A stretch of 61,439 nucleotides of DNA. Source: Elusimicrobiota bacterium. GTDB taxonomy: Bacteria > Elusimicrobiota > Elusimicrobia > UBA1565 > UBA9628. The notes below the pieces were generated by a model, which was given only the letters and a program-made list of their open reading frames with translations, did not search any database and had not been told where the DNA came from. A program made the translations under genes and the position numbers. Within the stretch, counting starts at the first letter, position 1; each line of letters opens with the position of its first letter. Below are positions 48,491 through 58,319 of the stretch, piece by piece. The stretch is from contig JAHFCE010000017.1 in NCBI GenBank assembly GCA_023249675.1, forward strand, positions 1 through 61,439, read 5' to 3'.

Positions 48491-49285
48491 ATGGGACAAT
48501 ACGGCTGGTCGCTGCCGGTCGCCGCTTCGAGCTATGCCGGCAGCATCGACTTCGGCCTCGGGCTCATCCACGCGGCGATGCTCGGCATCTTCGTGCTGTG
48601 GGGCGCCTTTTTCATCTATCTTCTCGTGAAGTACCGCGCCCGCCCGGGCGTGGCCGCCCAGCGCGAGGAGCACGGCAGCGGCAGCAAGGGAGAGCTGAAG
48701 TCCCTAATCCCCGACATCGTCATCATGACCTTCGAGATCGCGCTGATCGTGTTCTACGCGATCCCGGTCTGGAGCAAGATCAAGGCGAACGTGCCTGACG
48801 TGAAGGATCCGGTCCGCGTGGAGGTCATCGGCGAGCAGTTCGGCTGGAGCATCCATTACGCGGGCCCCGATGGGAAGCTCGGCCCGCGCAAGATCGACCT
48901 TGTACACTTCAGCAACCCCATCGGCCTTGATCGCTCCGATCCGGCGTCCGCCGACGACGTCGTCATGGGCAACGAGATGCGCCTGCCCGTGAACAAGACC
49001 GTCCTCATCGATCTTATGTCGAAGGACGTGATTCACAGCTTTTTTATCCCCGAGTTCCGCATCAAGCAGGACGCGGTGCCCGGTCTTAAGATTCCGATGT
49101 GGATCACCCCGACCAAGACCGGCAAGTTCGAGATCACCTGCGCGCAGCTGTGCGGATTCGCCCACAGCCTGATGCGCGGCGACGTGCATGTGCAGACCCA
49201 GGAGGAGTTCGATGCCTGGTACAAGAGCCGCCTCGCCACGATCCCGGCGGCGGCGGCGGCCTCGAATCCCTCGGAGGACTTCTAG
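48491..49285 (+). CDS. ctaC: Cytochrome c oxidase subunit II
   Basis: A 264-residue protein: two membrane helices (about 20-45 and 75-98), then a cupredoxin domain with the CuA site CAQLCGFAHSLM and the upstream His in DVIHSFFIPEFR. No fused haem c domain, so cytochromes at 47717 or 54099 may supply electrons. Directly followed by ctaD. Confidence 0.93.
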   Translation: MGQYGWSLPVAASSYAGSIDFGLGLIHAAMLGIFVLWGAFFIYLLVKYRARPGVAAQREEHGSGSKGELKSLIPDIVIMTFEIALIVFYAIPVWSKIKANVPDVKDPVRVEVIGEQFGWSIHYAGPDGKLGPRKIDLVHFSNPIGLDRSDPASADDVVMGNEMRLPVNKTVLIDLMSKDVIHSFFIPEFRIKQDAVPGLKIPMWITPTKTGKFEITCAQLCGFAHSLMRGDVHVQTQEEFDAWYKSRLATIPAAAAASNPSEDF

Positions 49286-51010
49286 ATGAGCCACGACGAA
49301 CACGGCCACCACAAGCTCACGTTCTGGGAAAAATACATCTTCTCCGTGGATCACAAAGTCATCGGACTTCAATATCTCATCACTTCGTTTGTCTTTCTGC
49401 TTGTGGGCTTCGGGCTGATGATGCTGATGCGCTGGCAGCTGGCGTTCCCCGGCACGCCGATTCCCTTCTTCGGGAATCTCTTCCCGGCGGATCTGGCGCC
49501 CAACGGAGTGATGAGTGGAGAATTCTACAACGCGCTTGGCGCCATGCACGGCACGATCATGGTTTTCTTGGGAGTCGTGCCGCTCGCGGTCGGCGCCTAC
49601 GGCAACTACGTTTTGCCCCTGCAGATCGGCGCGCCCGACATGGCATTTCCGCGCATGAACATGATGTCGTACTGGCTGTATCTGCCGGGCGGTGCTCTCA
49701 TGCTGTCGTCGTTTCTGATGCCCGGAGGCGCGGCGCAGTCTGGCTGGACGTCCTATCCGCCCCTGTCGATCATCAACCCCGGCCAGACGCTATGGCTCTT
49801 GTCCATGGTGATTCTGATCACCTCGTCCTTGCTCGGGGCCATCAACTTTTTAGTCACGACGATCAATATGCGCGCGCCGGGCATGAGCCTGTGGCGCATG
49901 CCGGTATTTTGCTGGGCCCAGTTCGTGACGGCGGTCCTGCTGCTCCTGGCGTTTCCTCCTCTTGAGGCCGCCTCGGTACTTCAGCTGATGGACCGCGTGT
50001 TCCACACGAGCTTCTACATGCCCAAGGACCTCGTCATCCTCGGCAAGGCCTACGCGGGCTCGGGCGGCGGGCAGCCGCTCTTGTGGCAGCACCTATTCTG
50101 GTTTCTCGCGCACCCCGAGGTCTACGTCCTCGTCCTGCCGCCGATGGGCATCGTCGCCGAGATCATCGCCAACAACACGCGCAAGCCGCTGCACGGCTAC
50201 AAAACGATGGTGTTCTCGATGGTCGCCATCGGCGTCATGAGCTTCCTGGTCTGGGCCCACCACATGTTCATCTCCGGCATGAGCCCGGCGCTCGGCAACT
50301 TCTTCCTCGTCACAACGATGATCATCTCGGTGCCGAGCGTCGCCATCCTGACCTGCCTGATCTTCTCGCTCAAGGGCGCATCCATCCGCTACAACGTGCC
50401 CATGCTGTTTGCGCTCGCATTCCTGCCCCTGTTCGGCATCGGCGGCCTGACCGGCCTGCCTCTGGGCCTGACGGTGACCGACATCTACCTCCACGACACC
50501 TACTACGTGATCGGCCACTTTCACTTCGTCGTGGTCACCGGCTCGATCATCGCGCTGATGGGAGGAACCTACCATTGGTTTCCAAAATGGTTCGGGCGCA
50601 AGATGAACGACACCTTGGGCTTGATCCACTTCTGGGGCTCGACGGCGAGCATGGTCGGCATCTTCCTGCCGATGCTGTTCATGGGCCTGGCGGGCGCCTC
50701 CCGCCGCCTCTACGACCCCACGGCCCAGCTCCACAACCTGCCGGTGCAGGGCTGGAACGTGGTGAGCACGATCTCGGCCTACCTGCTGGCCCTGTTCCAG
50801 CTCCCGTTCATCTATAACTTCTTCAACAGCCTATTCAACGGCGAGAAGACCCCGGAGAATCCGTGGCAGGCGACGACGCTCGAGTGGGCGTGCCCGTCGC
50901 CGCCCCCGCATGGCAACTTCGCGAAGACGCCGCGGGTTTACCGCGGGCCCTACGAGTACTCCGTTCCCGGACGCAAAACCGATTTCTGGATGCAGACCGA
51001 TCCCTCCTGA
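49286..51010 (+). CDS. ctaD: Cytochrome c oxidase subunit I
   Basis: A 574-residue haem-copper oxidase subunit with twelve helices. Low-spin haem His in GAMHGTIMVF, CuB site HPEVY and HHMFISG, haem a3 ligand region GHFHFVVV. The HPEVYVLVLPP Tyr-His pair marks A-type oxidases. It reduces oxygen and pumps protons. ATG directly follows the ctaC stop; GGAGG lies within the ctaC tail. Confidence 0.96.
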   Translation: MSHDEHGHHKLTFWEKYIFSVDHKVIGLQYLITSFVFLLVGFGLMMLMRWQLAFPGTPIPFFGNLFPADLAPNGVMSGEFYNALGAMHGTIMVFLGVVPLAVGAYGNYVLPLQIGAPDMAFPRMNMMSYWLYLPGGALMLSSFLMPGGAAQSGWTSYPPLSIINPGQTLWLLSMVILITSSLLGAINFLVTTINMRAPGMSLWRMPVFCWAQFVTAVLLLLAFPPLEAASVLQLMDRVFHTSFYMPKDLVILGKAYAGSGGGQPLLWQHLFWFLAHPEVYVLVLPPMGIVAEIIANNTRKPLHGYKTMVFSMVAIGVMSFLVWAHHMFISGMSPALGNFFLVTTMIISVPSVAILTCLIFSLKGASIRYNVPMLFALAFLPLFGIGGLTGLPLGLTVTDIYLHDTYYVIGHFHFVVVTGSIIALMGGTYHWFPKWFGRKMNDTLGLIHFWGSTASMVGIFLPMLFMGLAGASRRLYDPTAQLHNLPVQGWNVVSTISAYLLALFQLPFIYNFFNSLFNGEKTPENPWQATTLEWACPSPPPHGNFAKTPRVYRGPYEYSVPGRKTDFWMQTDPS

Positions 51011-51018
51011 GGAAGCCA

Positions 51019-51624
51019 ATGAGCCAAACCTTAAATCCCGCCGCATTCATGAACAACCCCGACACGCACAGCGGGGTGACGAACGCGAAGCTCGGCGTGT
51101 GGCTGTTCCTGGCCTCCGAGATCATGCTGTTCGCCACTTTGTTCACGAGCTACATCGTCCTGCGCATGGGCGCGACCTCCTGGCCCTGGGGCTGGGACGT
51201 GCTGAACGTCCCCCTGGCCACTCTCAACACGGTGATCCTGATCTCCTCGTCGGTCACGATCGTCATGGCGTACGCGAAGGCCTATGACAAGAACAAATCC
51301 GGCTTCCAAGGGTGGATGGCCGCGACATTGGCTCTCTCGTTCGGCTTCCTCGTGGTCAAGGCCTTCGAGTATGGCGCGGAATTTAAGCTCGGCATCGGGC
51401 CGCACACAAGCGTGTTCTACGCGATCTACTTCACGATGACCGGCCTGCACGGCATCCACATCCTCGGCGGCATCGCGGTCAACGGCGGCCTGCTGTATAT
51501 GAGCAGCGTCAAAGAGCACTGGGAGAATCCGCTGTTCCTCGGCCGCGTCGAGGGCGCCGGGCTGTACTGGCACTTCGTCGACATCGTCTGGATCTTCCTC
51601 TTTCCGGCGCTGTACCTGCTCTAG
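51019..51624 (+). CDS. ctaE: Cytochrome c oxidase subunit III
   Basis: A 201-residue protein with five helices, the short form found in caa3/bo3-type oxidases. Motifs WLFLASEIMLFATLFTSY, TGLHGIHILGG and YWHFVDIVWIFLFPALYL. Start ATG 51019, the preceding in-frame extension being ctaD shadow. Confidence 0.93.
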   Translation: MSQTLNPAAFMNNPDTHSGVTNAKLGVWLFLASEIMLFATLFTSYIVLRMGATSWPWGWDVLNVPLATLNTVILISSSVTIVMAYAKAYDKNKSGFQGWMAATLALSFGFLVVKAFEYGAEFKLGIGPHTSVFYAIYFTMTGLHGIHILGGIAVNGGLLYMSSVKEHWENPLFLGRVEGAGLYWHFVDIVWIFLFPALYLL

Positions 51625-51633
51625 GAGACGACC

Positions 51634-52014
51634 ATGTCCAACAATAAAGACGCCCGCCGCGACGAGCATCGGCCCGACGTCGGCCTCTACGTCAAGGTCT
51701 TCGCGGCCCTCATGGTCCTGACGATGATCACCGTGGCCATCTCCAAGTTCCATCTTCCCCGCCCGCAGGCCATCGCCCTTGGGCTCTTCGTCGCCGTGAT
51801 CAAGGCGAGCCTCGTCGGCGCGCTGTTCATGCATCTGTGGGGAGAGAACAAGTTGATTCACCGGACGCTCTTCATCGTCGCGGGCGGCGCCGCGATCCTG
51901 ATCCTGCCGCTGATCGACTGCGTGATGATCTCGCACCGGATCACGAGCCCGGCCGACGTCGCGTCCCAGCACCCCCATGAGGGCGGACATGCCGCGACGC
52001 ACGAGGAGAAATAA
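51634..52014 (+). CDS. ctaF: Cytochrome c oxidase subunit IV (CyoD/CtaF-like)
   Basis: A 126-residue three-helix protein with VFAALMVLTMITVAISKF and AVIKASLVGALFMHLWGE, typical of prokaryotic subunit IV. His-rich C-terminal tail (HPHEGGHAATHE). AGGAGAC precedes the ATG. Supports oxidase assembly. Confidence 0.88.
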   Translation: MSNNKDARRDEHRPDVGLYVKVFAALMVLTMITVAISKFHLPRPQAIALGLFVAVIKASLVGALFMHLWGENKLIHRTLFIVAGGAAILILPLIDCVMISHRITSPADVASQHPHEGGHAATHEEK

Positions 52015-52015
52015 C

Positions 52016-52210
52016 ATGTCCCTGCGCGCGCTCCATCGCTTTTTCATCGTCCTGTGCCTGTCCCTGTTCGCCTTCACCGGCTACTGGGCCTCGGGCGGCA
52101 ACCCCGCGGCCCTCGTCACGCCCTGGCTAAGATCGGCCAGCGCCCTGGGCGCGACCGCGACTCTCGTCTACTTCGTCTGGCATCTGCGCACGGTGCGCCT
52201 ACCCGCGTGA
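52016..52210 (+). CDS. Small two-helix membrane protein in oxidase operon
   Basis: A 64-residue protein with two hydrophobic helices (about 8-25 and 40-58), one base after the ctaF stop. I do not recognise the family. Position suggests an assembly factor or accessory subunit. Confidence 0.6.
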   Translation: MSLRALHRFFIVLCLSLFAFTGYWASGGNPAALVTPWLRSASALGATATLVYFVWHLRTVRLPA

Positions 52211-52431
52211 GACGGATAAGTCTCGCCGCCTTGCTTGCCCTCCTGCCCAGCGCCGCCGCGGCATGCGCGGTGTGCTTTGGCAAGGCGACGCCCGCCACGC
52301 AGGGCCTCTTCGACGGCATCTGGTGGGGCATCATCGTTCTGCTCTCGATCACGATGAGCATGGTGGGCGGCATCGGCTGGCTGCTGTATAAGGTCGAGCG
52401 GCATCGCAACAAAGCGGAGGCGCGCGGATGA
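52207..52431 (+). CDS. Small signal-anchored protein with CAVCFG motif
   Basis: A 74-residue protein starting at GTG 52207 that overlaps the previous stop (GTGA). Signal-like N-terminus, then ACAVCFGKATPATQGL and one helix (GIIVLLSITMSMVGGIGWLLY). Similar small CxxC proteins occur in oxidase gene clusters of several phyla. A copper or haem insertion role is possible (inference). Confidence 0.6.
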   Translation: MRRISLAALLALLPSAAAACAVCFGKATPATQGLFDGIWWGIIVLLSITMSMVGGIGWLLYKVERHRNKAEARG

Positions 52432-53261
52432 ACATCCGGTTTGGCGCCTGGGCCAAGGCCACGGCCGGCGCCGCTTTTTTTCTGCTGTTCGCGGGCGGCA
52501 TGGTAACCTCGACCGGATCTGGACTCTCGGTCCCCGACTGGCCCCTCTCTTTTGGCACGCTAAATCCGCCTCTGATCGGCGGCATCTTCTTCGAGCACGG
52601 CCACCGTATGATCGCGGGCGGCGTGGCATTGATGACATTCACTCTGGCTTTCCTGGCCGGCCGTCCCGACGTACCCTCCCAGGCGCGGACCGCAGCCTGG
52701 CTCGCCACGGGCGGCATACTCCTACAAGCCTTGCTGGGAGGCCTGACCGTTCTCTTTCAGCTCCCCCCCGCCGTCTCAATCTCCCACGCCTGTCTCGGCC
52801 AGGGGGTTTTCTGCCTTCTCTTCGCCGCCGCCGTCCTCGCCGTTCCGGGGAACGTCTTCGGTCCCGGGTATTCGCGGGTGTTCCGCTTTTCGACCCTCGG
52901 CTTTGCCGCCGCCTATCTCCAGTTGGCACTCGGCGCCCTCGTGCGTCACACCGGCTCGGGCCTGAGCTGGCATATCCTGTGGGCCTCTTCTCTCATAGTC
53001 CTGACCACCTTGGCCGTCTTCACCGCCTGGCGCTCCGAGGCCGCCGTCCTTCGCGGCCCGGCCCTGCTTCTGACGCTTGCCGTGCCGCTCCAGCTCTGCC
53101 TGGGACTTCTCGCCCTGCGCCTGCGGGTCGACTCGACGGTGATTCTCGGCTTCCGGGAAGCCGCCCTCTGGCGCACCGCGCACCTCTCGGGAGGAGCTCT
53201 CGTTCTGGCCGCCTTCCTCCTGCTGGCGCTCAAATCGCGCCGGACCGCGGAGGCCTTGTGA
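52428..53261 (+). CDS. ctaA: Haem A synthase CtaA (COX15)
   Basis: A 277-residue eight-helix protein. Conserved haem His in EHGHRMIAG, ISHACLGQG, RHTGSGLSWH and RTAHLSGGA; VTSTGSGLSVPDWPLSFG at the N-terminus is diagnostic. Converts haem O to haem A for ctaD. Overlaps the previous gene by 4 bases. Confidence 0.93.
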   Translation: MNIRFGAWAKATAGAAFFLLFAGGMVTSTGSGLSVPDWPLSFGTLNPPLIGGIFFEHGHRMIAGGVALMTFTLAFLAGRPDVPSQARTAAWLATGGILLQALLGGLTVLFQLPPAVSISHACLGQGVFCLLFAAAVLAVPGNVFGPGYSRVFRFSTLGFAAAYLQLALGALVRHTGSGLSWHILWASSLIVLTTLAVFTAWRSEAAVLRGPALLLTLAVPLQLCLGLLALRLRVDSTVILGFREAALWRTAHLSGGALVLAAFLLLALKSRRTAEAL

Positions 53262-54097
53262 GGAACTACGTCCAGCTCGCCAAACCCCGGATCGCGTTGA
53301 TGGTCGCTCTGACGACCTGGCTCGGCTGGGCCTTGGCCGGCGGGACCGCAACGCCCTCTTTGTTCTTCGTTCTATTCGGCGCCACGCTGTCCGCCGCCGC
53401 CTGCGGCGCGCTCAATCAGAGCCTGGAGCAAGTCGAAGACGGCCTCATGAACCGCACGCGCAACCGCCCCCTGCCGACGGGACGCGTCGCCCTGCGAGCT
53501 GCGCTCGCGTATGGCTTCATACTCGCCGCCTCGGGTCCCACGATCGTCTGGGCCGCGGGCGGGGCGAGGGCGGCGGCCCTCACGCTCGCCACGATCATCC
53601 TGTACGTGCTCGTCTACACGCCCCTGAAGAAAGTCACGCCGCAGACCACCTGGATCGGCGCGGCCGCCGGCGCCACCTCTCCGCTGATCGGCTGGGTCGC
53701 CGCGGGCGGGCCTCTCGACGCGCGCGCCTTCTCCCTTTTTGCGATCCAGTTCCTCTGGCAGATCCCGCATTTCTTGGCGCTGTTCTGGATCTACCGCGAG
53801 GACTATGCGCGCGCGGGCTTTAAGGTGATGCCCGTCGTGCACCCGGACGGCGGCACGACGGCCGTGCAGATCGCGATCCACTCCTTCACGCTCCTGCCCG
53901 CCACCATCGCCCCGGCTCTCGTCGGACTCGCGCGCCCGGGCTACGCGATCGGCGCGCTCGCGGTGTCCGGCTCTTTTTTGCTCCTCGGCCTGCGCGCGAG
54001 CTGGACGATGAGCGTCCTCGACAACCGCCGTCTCTTTTTGGCCTCGCTCGTTTTTCTTCCGCTCATCTTCGGCATGCTTCTGTTCGGAGGCGTCTGA
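53258..54097 (+). CDS. ctaB: Protohaem IX farnesyltransferase (haem O synthase)
   Basis: A 279-residue UbiA-family membrane protein. Prenyl-binding Asp-rich region reads NQSLEQVEDGLMNRTRNRPLP, with QFLWQIPHFLALFWIYREDY later. GTG 53258 overlaps the ctaA stop (GTGA). Uses the farnesyl diphosphate that IspA also makes for hopanoids. Confidence 0.93.
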   Translation: MRNYVQLAKPRIALMVALTTWLGWALAGGTATPSLFFVLFGATLSAAACGALNQSLEQVEDGLMNRTRNRPLPTGRVALRAALAYGFILAASGPTIVWAAGGARAAALTLATIILYVLVYTPLKKVTPQTTWIGAAAGATSPLIGWVAAGGPLDARAFSLFAIQFLWQIPHFLALFWIYREDYARAGFKVMPVVHPDGGTTAVQIAIHSFTLLPATIAPALVGLARPGYAIGALAVSGSFLLLGLRASWTMSVLDNRRLFLASLVFLPLIFGMLLFGGV

Positions 54098-54098
54098 C

Positions 54099-54803
54099 AT
54101 GAATCGCTGGATCATCCCCGCACTCGCCGTCGCCCTGGCCGCCTGCTCGGCGCAGACTCCGCTCACGGACCCCGTCGCCCGGGGAGAGCGCGACTTCAAC
54201 GGCCTCGGCTGCGTGAAGTGCCATCAGATCGGCGACAAAGGCCACGCCTGGGGCCCGGACCTGACCATGCTCGGCTTTCGCAAGTCGTCGGCCTGGATCG
54301 ACGCGTGGCTCAAGGATCCGCACGCCTGGAACCCGAAGACCTTGATGCCCAACTTCCACCTCAAGCCCGAGACGCGCGCCGATCTCGTCGCCTATCTGTC
54401 CGCCCAAAAAGGCCAGGCCTGGCCGGTGAAGCCCTGGCAAACCCCCGAAGCCGCGGCTCTCTCCAGCGCTGAGCGCGGCAAGATCATCTTCAACGCGGTC
54501 GGCTGCGTCTCCTGCCACGCCAAGGACGGCTATGGCGGCTACCCGAACAACAACGTGGCCGGCGGCCTCGTCAACGCCCTCACCAAGGTCACTGAGGGCT
54601 ACAGTCGGCCCGAGCTGCACCAGAAGATCAAGGGTGGGGCTATTCCGATTCCCAATGACTCGAAGCAGCCTTTGCCCATGCTCCAGATGCCGAAATGGGG
54701 AGAGCAGTTGAGCGCGAAGGAGATCGACGCCGTCGTCGAATATCTCTACACCCTCGCTCCGAAGGCGGCCGCCGGCGGGAAGCCCTCCAAAGACGACTTT
54801 TAG
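54099..54803 (+). CDS. Dihaem cytochrome c lipoprotein (downstream copy)
   Basis: A 234-residue paralogue of the protein at 47717: lipobox Cys16 (LAACSAQ), haem sites C38-x2-C41-H42 and C136-x2-C139-H140, shared GPDLT, KDPHAW, TLMP and GGYPNNNV. Ends with a stop that overlaps the converging gene by 4 bases. Likely soluble-side electron donor or accessory subunit of the oxidase. Confidence 0.85.
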   Translation: MNRWIIPALAVALAACSAQTPLTDPVARGERDFNGLGCVKCHQIGDKGHAWGPDLTMLGFRKSSAWIDAWLKDPHAWNPKTLMPNFHLKPETRADLVAYLSAQKGQAWPVKPWQTPEAAALSSAERGKIIFNAVGCVSCHAKDGYGGYPNNNVAGGLVNALTKVTEGYSRPELHQKIKGGAIPIPNDSKQPLPMLQMPKWGEQLSAKEIDAVVEYLYTLAPKAAAGGKPSKDDF

Positions 54804-55843
54804 CGTTTAACTGTTTCCGGCAACGGTTGCTTGCGGAACAAGTCGAGCGTGCGCCGCGCGTGGGCCTTCTGCGCGGACGTGGCGGCTTTCGAGAGCAGGA
54901 CTGCGCGCGCCATGTCGGCGTTGGGGCCGAGAAACAGGCGCCGGTCCACGACAGGCAGCCCCGATGCCCGGCGCCCGGCGTCATCCTTGGCGAAATAGGA
55001 CGCGCCCTCTTCGATGCGGCCGTCGGCCAGCCGCACCTCGCCGCTCACCGAGGAAGCATAGCCACCTCCCGGCAACGACATAAAATGCTCCACGAAGCGG
55101 AGCGCGGCTTTCGCCCGGAGGACATCGCCAGACAGCACCACAAACGTCTGATCGGCGAGCGTTTTCGCGTATTCGGAGGGACTGCGATAGACGCCGCCCC
55201 ACACCGCGTCATCGGGGCCCGGCGCGGGCTCCGGACGCCGCCGCACGGCCTCCACGCGGCGCCGCGCATCGGCCGCGAAACCGTCCGCCTTTGACGCATC
55301 GGCCTTCAGCGTCTCCAAGATCAAGCCCGCCCACGGCATCAACAGCCTCGGCGTCAGGCGCGCCGCCCCCGCGAGCGCGCGGCCATCGGGATGGATGAGC
55401 ACCGTCGTGGGCCAGGCCCCCACGCCGTACAGAGAGGCCAGATCGGGCCGCTCATCGACGTCGGCGCGCGTGGCGACAAGATGGGCCGCAATCCACGCCG
55501 CCGTCTTCGAGTCCGCGTACGTCGTCTCTTCCATGAGACGCGCTTCGCGCGACCAGAACGGCGCAAGATGCAGAAGCACGAGCTTATGCTGAACTCGGGC
55601 GCGCGACAGCGCGTTGGAATTGAAATCGGCGAAGACGACCAGCGTCTTTGATGAGATTCGATACGCCGGCGTCTCGCGCCGGCCCCAGCCGCCTGTCATC
55701 CAGGACGGGAACACGCCGGGACTCATCGCGATCAGACCGGCGGCCAAAGCGCACAGCGACATGATCGCGCCTAAAATGATCATGACCATCGCGTGAACGC
55801 GTTTGGAGCGGGCTTTTTCTGCGTCGGTGCGATCGTCGATCAT
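54800..55843 (-). CDS. Membrane-anchored thioredoxin-like protein without CxxC
   Basis: A 347-residue protein: N-terminal helix (about 18-42), then a thioredoxin-like domain ([50 protein letters not shown]) and a helical tail. The active site is FWSREA, not CxxC, yet the cis-Pro context (WPTTV) remains. The DVDERPD resembles YyaL. ATG 55843 overlaps the YyaL stop (ATGA), so the two are coupled. Probably a degenerate partner of YyaL. Confidence 0.65.
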   Translation of the reverse strand: MIDDRTDAEKARSKRVHAMVMIILGAIMSLCALAAGLIAMSPGVFPSWMTGGWGRRETPAYRISSKTLVVFADFNSNALSRARVQHKLVLLHLAPFWSREARLMEETTYADSKTAAWIAAHLVATRADVDERPDLASLYGVGAWPTTVLIHPDGRALAGAARLTPRLLMPWAGLILETLKADASKADGFAADARRRVEAVRRRPEPAPGPDDAVWGGVYRSPSEYAKTLADQTFVVLSGDVLRAKAALRFVEHFMSLPGGGYASSVSGEVRLADGRIEEGASYFAKDDAGRRASGLPVVDRRLFLGPNADMARAVLLSKAATSAQKAHARRTLDLFRKQPLPETVKR

Positions 55844-57909
55844 AATTGATCCAGCCGTCGGCGCAATTCCATCGGATCGTCGGTCGGCAGTCCGCACGCG
55901 CGCCCGACGCACAGGTACGCTCGCGCGCGCGGCGCGCCGACGATGTCGCGCGCGGCGGGAAAATGCCTCGCAAACGCCGCCTGATCCGCTCGCCGATAGG
56001 CGGCGATCACGAGACTCGGCCGCAGCTTCTCCCGCGCGACGCCGACAAGTTCCGCTCCGCCCGGAAGATCGCTGTCGGCGACAAGGAGCATGGCCGTTTT
56101 TCCAATGCTGCGGTCAAAAGCGGCCAAAAGAAAAGGCATCGCGAGCGGCCGCGTGGATAAGCGCGGCCCAAATTTTTCCAACGTGTCCTCCGCGAAGCGG
56201 CGAAACGTCTCTCTCCCCGTCAGCTCGTGCAGGCGCAAGCAGACATCCGTTAATACCGAGCTCGGCGCCGGCTCCACACCATCGTGATCTTCCAGAGTTC
56301 GCGTGAACAGTTCCGTCCCGTCCTCTTTGGCCGTCTGATACAGTCCCCCGCCGTCCGCCGCGAAGCGGCGAATGGCTTCCATCGCCAAATCTGTTCCCCA
56401 CGCGAGGTCTTCAGGCCTGAAAGAGGTTTCATACAGCGCGAGCAAACCATACGCCATAAACGCGTAGTCGTCAGCCATCCCGGGGATCGCCCGCGAACCC
56501 GCGCGCCAGCGTCTGCAGAGCGTCTTCCCATCGGAAGAGGCCAGTTCACGGCGGACGAAGTCCGCCGCGCCTTCAGCGAGCTCCAGACATCTTCCGTCGC
56601 CGGTCGCGCCGAAGGCGCGAGCCAGCCCCGCGATCGCAAGCCCGTTCCAGGAAGTTAATATTTTGTCGTCCAAGGAAGGCCGCGGGCGTTTCGCTCGCTC
56701 GGCGAACAGCTTGGCTCGCGCCACACCCGCCGCCGCTTCTCCCATTGCCGCCGGATCCTTGTCGTACAGCACGCACTTCCCGATCAATTCGCCCTGAGGG
56801 TCCGCGAACGCGTTCGTCCCCTCGACCACGCCGTACCTCGCGCAGAAGTCTTTCGCAGCGCTGCCGAGAATTTTCTCAACCTCGGATTTTCTCCAGAGAT
56901 AAAACGCCCCCTCCGCTTTATGCCCCTGAGGCTCGTCATACGGAAGGCTGTCCGCATCCTCGGCGGAGTAGAACCCCCCATCCGGCGCCTTCAGGTCGCG
57001 TTCGATGTAATCGACGGTCCGTTCCAGGGCTCGCAAAATCTCCCCGTCTTTGGACGCCGTCCACGCGTCCGCGAGGTTTTCCAACAATTGGGCGTTGTCG
57101 TACAGCATCTTCTCGAAGTGCGGTATCCTCCACGCATGATCCGTCGAGTAACGCGCGTACCCTCCCCCAAGCTGATCAAAGAGTCCCCCCCGCGTCATGG
57201 CCCGCAAGGTCTCGAGTGCCATTGTCTTCGCGTCGACGTTCCCCGTCCGAGCATGCCGCCGCAGAAGGAATCTCACATTGGCCGGCATCGGGAACTTGGG
57301 CGCTTCGCCGAAGCCTCCGTTTTCGGCGTCGAAGGAGGCGCGCAGATTCTGCTCGGCGGCCGCGAGCGCGGACGCCTCCGGGCGGCCGCGGGACTCATCC
57401 TGCGCCACAGCGTAGGCCGTCACGGTGCGCGTGAGGCTCACGGCGTCGTTTTCGATGTCCGCCCTCCGTTCCCTCCAAAGAGCAGCCAGACGCTCTAAAA
57501 GCCCCGTCCAGCTCGGGCGCCCATAACGCGACTCGGGCGGGAAATAGGTGCCGCCGTAAAACGGCTTGAGCTCCGGCGTCAGAAAAGCGTTGAGGGGCCA
57601 GCCGCCCTGGCCCGTCAGGGCCTGAACCGCCGTCATGTACACCTTGTCCACGTCGGGGCGTTCCTCGCGGTCGAGCTTGATGCAGACGAAATGCGTGTTC
57701 ATCATCTCGGCGACGGCGGGCACCGAGAAGCTCTCGTGCTCCATGACGTGGCACCAGTGGCACGTCGAATAGCCGATCGAGAGCAGGATCGGCTTGTTCT
57801 CGGTCTTCGCCTTCGCGAAGGCCTCCGATCCCCATGGATACCAGTCCACGGGGTTGTCCTTGTGCTGGAGCAGATAGGGGCTTTGCTCGGCGGCCAGACG
57901 ATTGGCCAT
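55840..57909 (-). CDS. YyaL-like thioredoxin domain plus six-hairpin glycosidase-like protein
   Basis: A 689-residue protein: DUF255 thioredoxin domain with C50-x2-C53 ([15 protein letters not shown]) and [12 protein letters not shown], followed by an alpha/alpha toroid ([48 protein letters not shown]). Function is not settled; it is highly conserved in many bacteria. ATG 57909 overlaps the fluC stop by one base. The upstream in-frame extension is shadow. Confidence 0.88.
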   Translation of the reverse strand: MANRLAAEQSPYLLQHKDNPVDWYPWGSEAFAKAKTENKPILLSIGYSTCHWCHVMEHESFSVPAVAEMMNTHFVCIKLDREERPDVDKVYMTAVQALTGQGGWPLNAFLTPELKPFYGGTYFPPESRYGRPSWTGLLERLAALWRERRADIENDAVSLTRTVTAYAVAQDESRGRPEASALAAAEQNLRASFDAENGGFGEAPKFPMPANVRFLLRRHARTGNVDAKTMALETLRAMTRGGLFDQLGGGYARYSTDHAWRIPHFEKMLYDNAQLLENLADAWTASKDGEILRALERTVDYIERDLKAPDGGFYSAEDADSLPYDEPQGHKAEGAFYLWRKSEVEKILGSAAKDFCARYGVVEGTNAFADPQGELIGKCVLYDKDPAAMGEAAAGVARAKLFAERAKRPRPSLDDKILTSWNGLAIAGLARAFGATGDGRCLELAEGAADFVRRELASSDGKTLCRRWRAGSRAIPGMADDYAFMAYGLLALYETSFRPEDLAWGTDLAMEAIRRFAADGGGLYQTAKEDGTELFTRTLEDHDGVEPAPSSVLTDVCLRLHELTGRETFRRFAEDTLEKFGPRLSTRPLAMPFLLAAFDRSIGKTAMLLVADSDLPGGAELVGVAREKLRPSLVIAAYRRADQAAFARHFPAARDIVGAPRARAYLCVGRACGLPTDDPMELRRRLDQL

Positions 57910-58280
57910 CAGTTCCCGCCGAAGACGGAGCCGACCCGAAATAGGGCAAGACCCGCCGCGACGCTGACAAGAACGTACGCCGCGCCGCGCAGCGGCGCGG
58001 CGCGCAGCAGCGAGTCGCACTCAAGAATCAAGGCGGAGAAAGTTGTGTAGGCGCCGCAGAAGCCCGTCATGAGCAGCATCCGGCCGTGCCGACCGCCGAA
58101 GCCGCGCTTGGCCGCGGACGCATCGAAGAATCCGACGAAAAGGCAGCCCGTCAGGTTGACGGCCAAGGTTCCCCATGGCAGCCAGCCCCCAAGCAGGTCG
58201 AACACGGCAAGCGAGACAAAGTAGCGCGCGAGCACGCCCGCGATCCCCCCCGTCAACAGCGCTCCGATCGTGGTGAACAT
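57909..58280 (-). CDS. crcB: Fluoride channel FluC (CrcB)
   Basis: A 123-residue four-helix protein. [16 protein letters not shown] and [12 protein letters not shown] are the family motifs with the phenylalanine box and Asn. Works as an antiparallel dimer exporting fluoride. ATG 58280 is chosen as the family start and because the -10 ends 5 bases upstream; ATG 58295 is possible. No fluoride riboswitch fits the short upstream region. Confidence 0.9.
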   Translation of the reverse strand: MFTTIGALLTGGIAGVLARYFVSLAVFDLLGGWLPWGTLAVNLTGCLFVGFFDASAAKRGFGGRHGRMLLMTGFCGAYTTFSALILECDSLLRAAPLRGAAYVLVSVAAGLALFRVGSVFGGN

Positions 58281-58285
58281 GAGCC

Positions 58286-58291
58286 ATTCTA
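58286..58291 (-). promoter_or_regulatory. -10 element of crcB operon
   Basis: TAGAAT on the minus strand, 5 of 6, ending 5 bases before ATG 58280. No clear -35. Confidence 0.4.
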
Positions 58292-58310
58292 TCATCCCCG
58301 ATGGGACGAT

Positions 58311-58319
58311 TGGTACAAT
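58311..58319 (+). promoter_or_regulatory. Extended -10 promoter of the radical SAM gene
   Basis: TGG-TACAAT, 5 of 6 with extension, ending 7 bases before ATG 58327. No Shine-Dalgarno. Confidence 0.55.

Noticed and set aside
51031-52077. 348-codon minus-strand ORF opposite cox subunits III and IV
   Set aside because: Acidic/His-rich shadow with no recognised domain; the plus strand holds two clear oxidase subunits.
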